A DNA stretch of 64,000 nt from positions 124,001-188,000 of the forward strand of contig CALSFV010000070.1 of NCBI GenBank assembly GCA_943737045.1, in the 5' to 3' direction. Origin of the DNA: Parapristionchus giblindavisi (taxonomy: Eukaryota; Nematoda; Chromadorea; Rhabditida; Diplogasteridae). The notes under the pieces are model-generated. The model made no database searches. It was not told where the DNA came from and was given only the letters and a program-made list of their open reading frames with translations. Shown here one piece after another: positions 23,460 through 34,461 of this stretch (its first letter is position 1; each line of letters begins with the position of its first letter). A program made the translations under genes and the position numbers.

Positions 23460-25459
23460 GAGAGGGGAACTAAACATTTTCGAATCACGAGTGTCCCAGT
23501 CATTTTCTTTTATTTTGATCACTGGTGCTCCTATCTTTTTCCTTGCAAAATTGTTTACTAATGTGGTTTTGCATTGAGGGAGTTGTTTTTCGTCAACATT
23601 ACGAGGGCTTGTAGAAATTTGCAAAAGATTTCGGTATGTAGAACTATCACTAAGTAAACACAGTTAGAGAGAACAAACGATAAAGGTTGATCACATATGA
23701 ATAGAATGACCGCCATATCATCATCATGATCATGAATCAAATAGTTACCAGTACTGTATCTATATTATGTATCGAGAAAATCCCAAATAGAGGACTACGG
23801 TGAGGAATGAATAATAATTGAACATATAGATTCACTGAGAGGAGAGAGGCACAGGTAATTGGAGATTCAAGATATCATTTAGTGTAATGATGAGCACAAC
23901 GAATGATGAATGTAGAGAGGGAGAGGGAGGAATAGGGAGAGGGAGAGGTACATGAACAGAGGGAGAGGGAGAGGGAGAATGGATTGATGGTAATCAGTGG
24001 TGATTACCACACAAGGAAGAGTGGTGGACATTTGAGGGAGGAAAGGAGTAATAGTAGATACAAGGCCATTACTATTGGAGAGACCTTCTCTTAGTCCTTC
24101 TCAATGGAAGAAGAGGGAGAAGAAATGGAATCGATGTGAATAGCCAATGGCTCTCTCAGTTGTTCTCCTTCCTTCTCCTTCATCTTCTTCCTTCATAACA
24201 CCTGTTCACAGATATACTCCTTACAAGACTATTATATCTATTCCCCCATAAAGACATCCGTTAACCATTATAGAGAGAAAGAGATGAAGCATCCATCAAG
24301 TTTGAGTAATACAAAGATGAGAGAGAGGAGAGTAGCCTTCATTTCACAATGTATGACGAATGAGACAGATAGGGAAGAGATGGACAGACTTAGTAGGAGA
24401 GAGAGGAAGAGGAACAAGATTGAGACTGGTATATGGTCAATTTGTACACTTATTCATAAATAGTCAAGAGGATAAACTCAAGATATATGACTATAATAGA
24501 GGAAATAGTGGAGATGAAGAAGAGGAACCAATTAGTACTCTCTCTATCTCTCTCGATTGGAATGATATTAACCATATCTATCTATTACATGCACACTGTC
24601 AACAATACAATGGATGAACAATACGACTGAAGATGAAGAAGGTGAGATGAGAATGAAGAAGATGGAAAAAATGAAGACAACTGAATCTAATCTATGATAG
24701 ATGAAAGAAGAAGATATGAGTGTACATAGAATGAGGATGTACCTTATGGAAGAAGAAGAAGAATATGTAACTATAAGTGGAGAATGTGTCAAGAGTGAGA
24801 AGAAAGCCGACGAACACAAGAAGAAGAAGGACGAGTCAGATGGACAAATAGTCCATCTATCTCATCATTCACTTATTATGCACGATATATTCTATGTCTG
24901 ATAGATATAGATGGAACGTAATTGAGATAGGAAGAAGGCTATTCGTATCCGATGAAGAGGAAGCATGTAGAGGAGATGAGGAAGAGAAGAGGGAGAAGAC
25001 ACAATTAAGAATGGACGAAGGGTGGACATTTACTAGTCGATACAATGAAGGAAGGGATAAACATCTACAGGATGAGCATTGAAAAGAGTAATTCTGACTA
25101 ATAGAGTAAGATCACACCATGTGGACTCCCAATGGATAAACATCGACCCCTGATGGATTCAAGTGGCTCAAGATGTGAAAAGAGGAAAGGACGAGAGTGA
25201 GTTAAGTTTAACGAAAGAACACCGCTATATTGTAAGCAGAAATGAGGATATATATAAAAGGACGTAAATGGAATAATTAGAACATTAATGTGTCGAATTT
25301 CAAAATACTCACGTATCAGATGAATGATCCTTTATGATTCCTCCTTGTAATCGAGCCCAGTTTATGGTTAGAGAACTGAATAAGATAACATAAAAATCAA
25401 ACAATAAACACTTAAACTTACGCGAAAACATACAAATTAAAATTATCTAAATAAAACAT
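23460..25459 (-). CDS. Unrecognised minus-strand gene, first three exons
   Basis: Exon 1 (25459-25422) MFYLDNFNLYVF, exon 2 (25375-25313) SLTINWARLQGGIIKDHSSD and exon 3 (23607 to about 23460) PRNVDEKQLPQCKTTLVNN then FARKKIGAPVIKIKENDWDT and RDSKMFSSPLG. Splice phases fit at both junctions: GC|T completes Ala and AC|C completes Thr. Donors are GTAAGT and GTGAGT. A TATATAAAA on the minus strand at about 25517-25526 lies about 60 bp upstream of the ATG. The exons are compositionally complex in the middle of simple sequence. The 3' continuation was not found; exon 3 ends at a GT (GTAGTG or GTGATC) in phase 1, which does not join TOCA's phase-0 exons. The family is not recognised. The intron between exons 2 and 3 is about 1.7 kb. 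Confidence 0.45.
23912..23977. repeat. GGGAGA array in the intron of the unrecognised gene
   Basis: Interrupted GGGAGAGGGAG units on the + strand; pyrimidine-rich in the sense of the minus-strand gene. Confidence 0.8.
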
Positions 25460-25658
25460 TCCAGTAGTGTTCCCTGAAACTACAAATTTCGGAAATCTCG
25501 CCGAACTCTTTCCCGGTTTTATATAACCGTACTTTCATTCATTTTTTTCACAGGGCATCAAAATGTTTTTATTTTGTATATTAGAAAGTTTATTTTGCTT
25601 GATTTCAATGTCAGTGCTATTTAGAAGTATCAGATGTATATATCGTGATTGATCTATC
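25460..25658. promoter_or_regulatory. Putative divergent promoter of RINT1 and the minus-strand gene
   Basis: Only about 200 bp separate the two start codons. A TATATAAAA box on the minus strand (25517-25526) is placed correctly for the leftward gene. No equally clear box is seen for RINT1; a TATATAAAA on the + strand at about 25252-25260 is 400 bp from its ATG and lies inside the other gene. Inference from layout. Confidence 0.4.
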
Positions 25659-28600
25659 ATGTCTTCACCGAAGAAATCAATCAGAAGTTCTGTTGAAAAT
25701 GATGAGGTTTGAATCTTTCGTTGGGAACTAATTCATTCATTTATGTTACGTTAAGTTGGTTCAACTGTATGATCGTTTACGTTCTCTTAATGTTACGAAC
25801 TTGACTGATCTGTGTAAGGTGAGGATATAACATATTTCATCATAGTACTAGTATTCGTTAAAGGAACTTCGAATGATCAGTGTTGAATATGATGCAAAGG
25901 CTGCAGCTGTTAATGGAAGATTAGCTGAATTAGAAGAGAATCTTCCTGCTATGATTGAAAAGTTTAAGAAGAAGAAACAAGAATTGAAAAGAATGAAGAC
26001 TGATGTAAGTATTCTGTGATATGATTACTGTATCTATCTGATATATTAAGATCCTTGCTCTACGTGCTGATTACAAATTACATGTGAAGAAAGTACAAGA
26101 AGTAGCATCAAAGGTTATCATTATCAATCAATCAATCTATTTTATTGAATCTATTATCGTCATATTCATTATTGATTATTCACTTCAGAATTGTCCTGAT
26201 GCTATGGAAAGACTAGCTTCAATCAATGAGAAGATGGTTAGAGTAGAACAGTTGAAGTATGTTTATATCATTATTGATGGTATCGTAATAAATATTGATT
26301 GATTTTAGATGCAAGGATCGATCAGAAGAATTAATCGCAAATTGTTTACTTGCTATTTCTGTGAATGAATCAGATGGAGTATTGCATACATTGAAAGAAG
26401 CAATCGATAATAGGAATGATATTCAACAAGTATTATAGTGATTGAATCTTCTTTATTAATCTATCAATATTTAGATCGATATTCAATCTCAAGAAGAATA
26501 CAGTAATCGTCTTTCGGAAGTAGCGAATAATATAGAATCATGGACTATTAAACGATTAGAAAAGGTTAGAACGATCATGAATAATCAATTATTATAATAT
26601 TTCATGTATAGATTATTGATTCAATTCGATGGCCATGGTCAGATGCTCAAGATGAACGAGCATATAAGGATGAAATTGATGAATTGAGGAAAGTTGTATC
26701 TGCACTATATCTATCACTCACAATCAAAGGTACTCTTCCATTATTAAATCAATATTGTAATTATTGATTTATTTAGAAGAGTATGATGATGATCCTCGTC
26801 CCTCTTCAATTCGTTTAACTTCTCATATCTTTCAATTTGTATCATATCGATTTAATTATCATTTCTATGGTAATCGAAAGACAGCTGACCCTACTAAACC
26901 TCAATGGTTTTTATCACAGGTTTATCATTCATTTACCCTTTCATCTTATGCTAAAAAATTGTTAAACTAAAAAGTTTCAGTTAATAATGTGGATGCGTCA
27001 TTCTCTTCCTCTCTATGATATGATCATTCAACCAGTATTCGATACATATGTAAGATTATCTTCTAATCGATATTATTGATTAATTAGTTTATTCTTTAGA
27101 AAGTGTCTATAGTATCAGCTCATAATGAATTTGTTCGTCAATGTTGTGAATTAGGAATGGAAAAGAGTAGATCATTACTGAATTCAATAGAATATGGAGA
27201 TGATTTAGTTTTATTCTCTTCACTTATTGATGAACTTATTTCATTTGAAGAACAAAGATGTGGTAGTTTACTCTCGTCTATGGATATCTCCATTAATATT
27301 ATATTTATAGATTGGGAATTATGTCCTGGTGAATATAATGTTCTTTCGTTGATATGTGAAGAAGATATGAGGAGTCGATGGCTGGTAAACAATAATTTTA
27401 TGATATTTATTTATTTATTTATGGATAATGATTTGTAGATGGTAGAAAACATGGCATGTTCTGCTCGTGTAGATGATATTCTATCAAGTGAAAGTAGATG
27501 GAATCATCGATTCATTCAAACATTCTCTGATGTTGATCCTGTTAGTTAATCTTAATCAATTAACACTATTACTTAATTATCTCCATGTCATCAATATCTA
27601 AGTAACTGAAGGATGAAGAATAGTAGGAATAGAGAATCATAATAATGATTGTATATGATTATAGTTATTAGTATGTGAAGGAGCAGATTCATTTGTATCT
27701 CTTCTTCATTGTCTTCAAATGAGAACAAGAGGACTTCCATGTGGAGTAACACGAAGATTATTTGTTGATCTACAAGTAATATATCGATTGATATACTCAT
27801 ACATAATAATGTATTCTAGGTAATGTTAGTCGATGATTTTCGTTCTCGTCTAGTCCAAGTTGCAAATCAAGCAGAATCACCATGGGAGACTCCATTTCAT
27901 CAGATTATGAATGCTATGTGGTATGTACTTATTATTATGGTTTAGATGCACAATTGAATGATCGATAATATTAAATTTGATAGGTATATGGAGAAATCAA
28001 TCGAAGAATGGGGTGAAGATGAATTGATATCATCTTTGGATGGAGAAGATGAAAGAATTCATGCGAGAGCTAAACTATCTGAGAGTATCAAGTTGTATAA
28101 GGTTAGATGGTTTGATTTTATTGATTGTAAGATGAAATATAAATAAGATGGATTTATTAAAAGTTTAAGAAAAGGTGAATCAATAATAATATTGTAGCAT
28201 GTATGGGAACAGATGGCTGGAGATGTGGTTAGATCATTCAAATCTCAACTTAAATCATTCGCTCAGAATTATGCTTCAATGGATTGGTAAGTCATTTCAT
28301 TTTGATAGAATTTTAAGAATCTTTTTCACACTAAAAATTTTGCGGAGTAGTTTGAATATCTTGTTGTTAATGATTTTCTACTTATCTTTGAATATACAGA
28401 ACTAGCCAAAATTATATGGTATTTTGTTTTTCCTGAAAAATATTGTTTCCTTCGATCGTGGAGAAGGAAATGTCACATAATTTTGACCAAGACTGCAGTG
28501 TTTTAAATAAATGTGATGCGTAGGTATTTGTAGGCGTGGTCATAATCGTATTCGTAATGGTGAAAGAGAGATATCATTATCATTCTGTCCTATTCTACTT

Positions 28601-29287
28601 CGAGTAAGAACTGCTCTTACTTCTACTATTGAGAAGATGTGCACTCCATCTATTACCATCTTATTCAGGTAGAGTGATCTTTGATCTTTCTTATCAAATT
28701 GATCTTTCATATCGAATTGTACTTTGATCTTTGATCTTTCATATCGTATTGATCTTTTTTCATATCGAGTTGATCTTTGATCTTTGTAGGAAGATGCTTG
28801 ACGTAGTTGCAGAAGTTCTCATGGAGCATGTACTCAAGTTCGTCCATTTGAAGTGAGTATTTAGTTTGAAATGTTTAATTTATCATTAAATATATTAAAT
28901 ATATTCTTCGTGTTTTAGTGGAGAAGGAGCAGAACAAATGTCATTCGATGTTGGAGTTGGATTAGTATCTGTTGTGAATTCAATATTGGAAAGAACTAAT
29001 ACAACTATCAGAGTAGAACATGAGAAATCTATGGTTAAAGTACGGTATTCATTGATGATTATTGATAATATTGATTGATCGATTAGGTGTTATCATGCCT
29101 TCGTCTATTATCTCTATCAGTACCGAATGCAATGTTACTACGAGAGGAATTGATATCATCAGGAGATGAAGAAGCAGAAGATAAATTAATGACTATGAAG
29201 ATACATTTGATTGATAAAGAATATGCATTGTCTTTATTGAAGAGAAGATCTGATATAAGGATTGAAGGATCAGATATTAGAATTTAA
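25659..29287 (+). CDS. rint-1: RINT1/TIP20 family ER-Golgi tethering protein
   Basis: Component of the NRZ/Dsl1 tethering complex (RINT1-ZW10-NAG) that receives Golgi-derived vesicles at the ER and is tied to checkpoint and telomere functions in animals. About 750 aa from roughly 20 exons, near the usual length. The N-terminus (MSSPKKSIRSSVEND) leads into a coiled-coil region (RLAELEENLPAMIEKFKKKK, KRMKTD). The TIP20 domain shows SHIFQFVSYRFNYHFYGNRK then TKPQWFLSQ, the most diagnostic block, then FVRQCCELGM, LPCGVTRRLFVDL, NAMWYMEKSIEEWGED and a C-terminus LSLSVPNAMLLREEL to KRRSDI. Splice phases are consistent at the junctions checked. One longer intron (about 28285-28525) interrupts the domain; the others are about 50 bp. 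First gene of a six-gene same-strand cluster. Confidence 0.9.
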
Positions 29288-29539
29288 CCCCTTCTATTTT
29301 GTTTTCTAATCGTATTGATATGTATAGAAACACAAATATTATTATATTTATCCTCATGTCGGGTTTAGAATTGTGATAGCCGTATAATATTGTTTTGTAT
29401 TGTTGTATAAACTTTTTTTTTAAATTTTTGTCTCTTCGTGGAATTGATTGAGTTTGTTTCTCTAAGATATCAGAAATTCTATTGATTGGAATACAATGGA
29501 TTGGATAATACTTTTGAAATTCAATATATTGTTATTGAT

Positions 29540-30297
29540 ATGAATACGGTAGATGTTCTATTGATTGGTTATGTAAGAGGAGAAGATGCATCGGGTACCG
29601 TAACCCTCGTGAAGACTCCGAATGGTTGGTTACTGTAGTGGATGAGGTTTCAGTTGAGACTTGATTCAGGAAAACGAATACTAGTTGATGTTGGAGATCC
29701 ATGGAATGGAGATGAATTGAAAGAGAAACTATCTAATAAGAGATTGACTCCTCATGATGTAAGATATTGATTGATTACAGTACATATCAATAGTCGTTGT
29801 AGGATAGATCACAGATGTAGTCATTACACATGGACATATCGATCATTGTGGAAATGTATCATTATTCAAATATGCTACATTCTATATGGATAAAGATTAT
29901 GCGAAGAGAGAATACTACAGTAGTTTCTCTGAGGTACTGTAAATAATTCTAATTAACCGTTTCTCGTTGATTTACCTCGTTTATAGATAGAATTGGATCC
30001 TGGTGTAAGAGTGATTGGAATGGTTGGTCATACATCAAGAGATCTCATTGTTGAAGTCAAAGGTACTGAAAAGGGTACTGTAGTCGTCGCTGGTAAGTTA
30101 TCGTCAACTGATTGTTATCGATTATAATATTGATTATTTTAGGTGATCTATTTGAGAATGAGAATGATGAAGATTCATGGGAAGAACTATCTCAATATCC
30201 TAAAGAACATAAGGAAAGTAGGATAAAAGTGAGAGAAATATCTGATTGGATTGTACCTGGCCATGGAGATATATTTAAAGTTGTTAAAGATCAATAA
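29540..30297 (+). CDS. MBLAC1-type metallo-beta-lactamase-fold hydrolase, about 190 aa
   Basis: Metallo-beta-lactamase-fold enzyme of the MBLAC1 group; human MBLAC1 has been described as a nuclease for replication-dependent histone pre-mRNA. Visible metal ligands: THGHIDHCGN (the HxHxDH motif), GMVGHTSRDL, AGDLFENE and a final VPGHGDIF. The strand before the first motif, KRILVDVGDPW, matches the family layout. Four or five exons; the join PN|G K skips an in-frame stop by using the acceptor before GAAAACGAATA. The stop codon TAA overlaps AATAAA (CAATAAAG, about 30293-30300), so the polyadenylation signal begins inside the last codons. The next gene starts 181 bp downstream. Substrate in this organism is unknown. 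Confidence 0.9.
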
Positions 30298-30477
30298 AGT
30301 TATTTTTGAATATCAATATTGTTGTGCCTGATTAAAGTGATGTTGGGTTCGTAGCCCATTCCATATCTACTCATATTGATTTTGTGCAAACAAAAAAAAA
30401 ACTGGCAGTATCTCAAGATGTTTATCAGACCTTTGATCATAAAAAAGAAGGAAAAAATCATTATTGTGTTAGTTTAG

Positions 30478-33400
30478 ATGTCATGTCAATCTCTTCGATG
30501 TTTAACTCGTCTTCGATTATTAACCATTGGTCCATCATCATCTACAGTTAGAACATTATCATCATCCCCCGTATTAAGTAATCGACGATCAAATACACCT
30601 GGAGAGTAAGTTAATAATAATAATAATTTATTCCCCATAAAAAGGCATAAAGTATGGTAAACTAAAGTTGATCTTTGATCTATATCTATGTTCTTTCAAA
30701 GAACTATGTGATCTTTGATCTCTGGATACGGTATGTGATGGTTTGTAATTCCAGAGGAACTCCATTTCGTAATGGACAGAAAGGAGTTCCAGCAGACAGA
30801 GGAGGAATGACTATTGATGATCTTATTGTACCTAAACCCCTTCCAACATCTAATACTACATTTAATGTTGATCCTGAATGGAGTTCTGATATCGATGTTG
30901 TGAGTACTTATTCATTTATGATGTAACTATATTTGTATTCTAGGGTACGATAAGTTTAGTGGTAGAAGAGTTTATGAGACGACCAATGGTACGACAATTA
31001 AGTGCTGAAAATGGATTAACTGATAAGATATTTATGAAGGCTTTCCTGTAAGTATTTGAAGTCCTTGTCGATGATACTATTGTTCTATTGATTGATCTTA
31101 TTGTATACATCAGCCGAATTTGGTTACTGTAGTATTGATTGATGAATAATTGATTATCAGTTCATTTCGTCAATCATGTATGCATATTTCATCATTGGAA
31201 CCAGCATTAGTAGTAACTCTTCGAGATATCATTCAAGATAAACATGATGTTGAAAGATTATTCCCATTCTTCCTTGCTCATGCACGAAGGGTAACTACTT
31301 TTTTTAAAAATTTATTTATTTGTTTGTTTATCCATCAATTAAAACATAAATAAATAAGAGAGTATATAATAAAGATAATTTGATAGTATCATTATAGGTA
31401 TTTCCTCATTTGGAAGCAATGGATGATCTTCGAATGATTTCTGATCTAACTCAACCTCATAATTGGTATCCTGAAGCAAGAACTGTACAGAGGAAGATAT
31501 TCTTCCATGCGGGACCAACTAATTCAGGAAAAACTTATCATGCACTCAAAAGGTTTCTTCGATTATTGTTTGTTTTGATCGATTATTGATTAATTTGATT
31601 TAAGATTTAAAGAATCTAAGAGTGGAGTATTCTGTGGTCCTCTTAAACTACTCGCATCTGAAGTATATACTCGATTGAGTGCAGATGGATTCAGAATTGA
31701 TATGGTTACTGGAGAAGAGAGGAGGTTTGTATACAGGAGGGGGATGGATGACAAATCGCAACCAACTGAGTTTAATGCATAGATACGAAGATAGTATCAT
31801 TGTAGATTCGCAATCGATAATCATCATCCATCTCCTCATATATCATGTACTGTAGAGATGTTATCTACTCAAATGAGAGTGGAGGTATTGATTAGTATTC
31901 ATTCATCTATCATATCTATCTATCTATCTATCTAGGTAGCAGTAATAGATGAGATTCAAATGCTTCGTGATGAACAAAGAGGATGGGCATGGACTAGAGC
32001 ATTACTAGGAGTTGCTGCTGACGAAGTTTATCATTTATTCATTATAATGATATCGATTGTCTACTATTCAGGTCCATTTGTGTGGTGAAGTAGCAGCGAT
32101 CGATATTGTCAAGAAGCTTCTCGAACCGATTGGAGAGACTGTAGAAGTGAGTGATTATTGATTGATTGAAGAATATATTGATTGAATCAATTTAGGTGAT
32201 AACATATGAGAGGAAATCACCACTACAGATTGCAGATAGAGGATTGGGAAGTCTATCTGAGGTTAAAGTTTTTCAAAATCATATTATAATTGTATAATAT
32301 TTAGGTACAACCAGCTGATTGTATCGTTTGTTTCAGTAAGAAACAGATCTTTTCCATTTCACGACGATTAGAAATGTTGGGTACGGTAGATGAAGGAATA
32401 ATCAATCTAATCGATTAATGTACTCGTTGTAGGAATCAAACCAGCTGTAATCTATGGAGATCTTCCTCCAGGAACTAAACTCGCACAGGCAGCAAAATAT
32501 AATGACCCTGATGATTCTTGTAATGTTTTGGTCAGTGATCTTTGATCTTTGGTCTTTGAACTTTCTTATCTCAATTGTGTTCTATAGGTAGCAACAGATG
32601 CCATCGGAATGGGCCTAAATCTTAATATTCGTCGTATTATCTTCGCTTCTACCATTAGACAGGGACAGTTACTACCCAATTATTCTGCTCTTCAGATTGC
32701 TGGACGAGCTGGAAGGTTTTTTTATTATTATTATATATTTATGATAAATGATATTTAAACAATCATTGTAGATACGGTACAGCTCACGAAGGAGGAATTG
32801 TTACTACATTGAAACCATCTGATCTAGGAACACTTAAGGATATCCTGGCACGACCAGTGAGTAATTGGATTACTGTAGATGAGAGAAGGATCATTGATTG
32901 ATTAAGGTTGAACCGATTGAGAGTGTTGGTATTGCACCCACATATGATCAGATTGAAACATTCTCATTCCATCTACCACAGGTTTGCTATTACATTTCAT
33001 TTTATTTTGAAGATTGAACTTTCATGATCTCATTTATGATAATATCTCATTTACTCAGATAAGTATAAGTGTTAAATGAGTAAATACATAAATATGGGTT
33101 GACAGTTTTTGCACTTTATCATTATCCATTAGTTGATATAATCAATATTCCATATCAGGCATCATTTGTTCGTCTTCTCGATATCTTTGTATCAGTTTGT
33201 TCAGTCTCTGATCATTTCTTCATTTGTACAGTGAATCAAATGAAGGAATTGGCTCAATTGATTGATCGTATTCCACTTTCACTCAAGGTTACTCTTATAT
33301 TTAATATTGATTAATGAATATTATCAGCTATATTTGACTAATTTAGATTCGTTATACTCTATGTATATGTCCAATGGGAGTTCAACATAAGTTCACTGAA

Positions 33401-34218
33401 GCTGCCTTTATCAAAATGGCCAGAAGGTTCTTATACCTCTATTTTCACTATTCTTATCATTAGTTTGTAATTTAGATTATCATCTGGTCAATCTTTAACA
33501 GCAGAATGGTTATTCGATATTCTTGGATGGCCTCCATCTCCTGTGGAGAATCTCGAGGGTCTTGTACATTTAGAATTGGTATACTGTAATCGTTCTTTCA
33601 CTTATTGATTCATCGATCGTGTTAAGGTCTATGAGATAATCGATACATATCTTTGGTTAAGTCTTCGATTTCCTGATATGCTCCCAGATGAAGAAATTGT
33701 TAGAGAAGCAAGTAGACAGGTATAGATCTACCATATCTTACTGACTGGATGATAGAATAATATACCGTAATCGATGTGATACTGTAGTAGCGTATCACTG
33801 AAGTACCTAATATTGTACATTACCGTAATATATATGCAGGTGGATAACTTAATCAGAGAAGGAGTAGAAAACATAAGTAAATTGTTATCTGGTCATGATG
33901 GTAAACAGGTATGGGATGAGCCCTGTAAGGAATGTATTGATATTATGGTAGTTTATAGGGATCGATTGATAAGACAAAGGAGAGGAAAGCAAGACAAGAG
34001 AAAGAAGATGAAGAAGAAGAGAATATGAAGAAGAGTATTACAATGCCTAGTAAAAGGAAAGGAAAGTCAAAGTAAGTATATTATTGATATTTAAATATTA
34101 ATATAATATATATTATAGATCTGTATTGGATCGAATGATGGAAAGAGGAATTCTATCAGCTGAAGATGCTGAAGTATTGAAGAAAGAGATTCTAGAGAAG
34201 GAAGGACAAGAATTATAA
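30478..34218 (+). CDS. ATP-dependent RNA helicase SUPV3L1/SUV3, mitochondrial
   Basis: DExH RNA helicase that partners polynucleotide phosphorylase in mitochondrial RNA degradation. About 750 aa over roughly 22 exons, close to the human length. The start lies directly after TTTAG and gives an Arg/Ser-rich leader ([18 protein letters not shown]) suited to mitochondrial import. Motif [17 protein letters not shown]; motif [12 protein letters not shown]; motif III region [10 protein letters not shown]; motifs [23 protein letters not shown] and [19 protein letters not shown]. The SUV3 C-terminal region follows ([41 protein letters not shown]). The end is best modelled with an intron at 33909-33958, giving [20 protein letters not shown] and the tail [20 protein letters not shown]. 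Reading through that intron would end early with a basic tail. Confidence 0.96.
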
Positions 34219-34461
34219 TGATTAACATTATCATAGGATATTAATTGTTTTTTTTTGTGTTTAATTTTGAATTGATGAATGAATAGGTCATAGATTATAG
34301 TATATAGTATCTGTTGTGTTTTGTTGTTATATTGTTATCAATAATTGATAAATTGATTGGATTTGTCTCGATTTGGGATTGAATTGAATGTGGATTTAAT
34401 GTCATTTGAAGATATATTTGTGTCTATCTAGATTTACATCATTATCATCTGTTTATTATAG

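Noticed and set aside
33909..34028. SUV3 ending at 34028 with a basic KKMKKKRI tail
   Set aside because: Removing the 50-bp intron 33909-33958 gives an in-phase continuation through 34071 and a final exon to 34218, which accounts for the otherwise orphan [15 protein letters not shown] exon.
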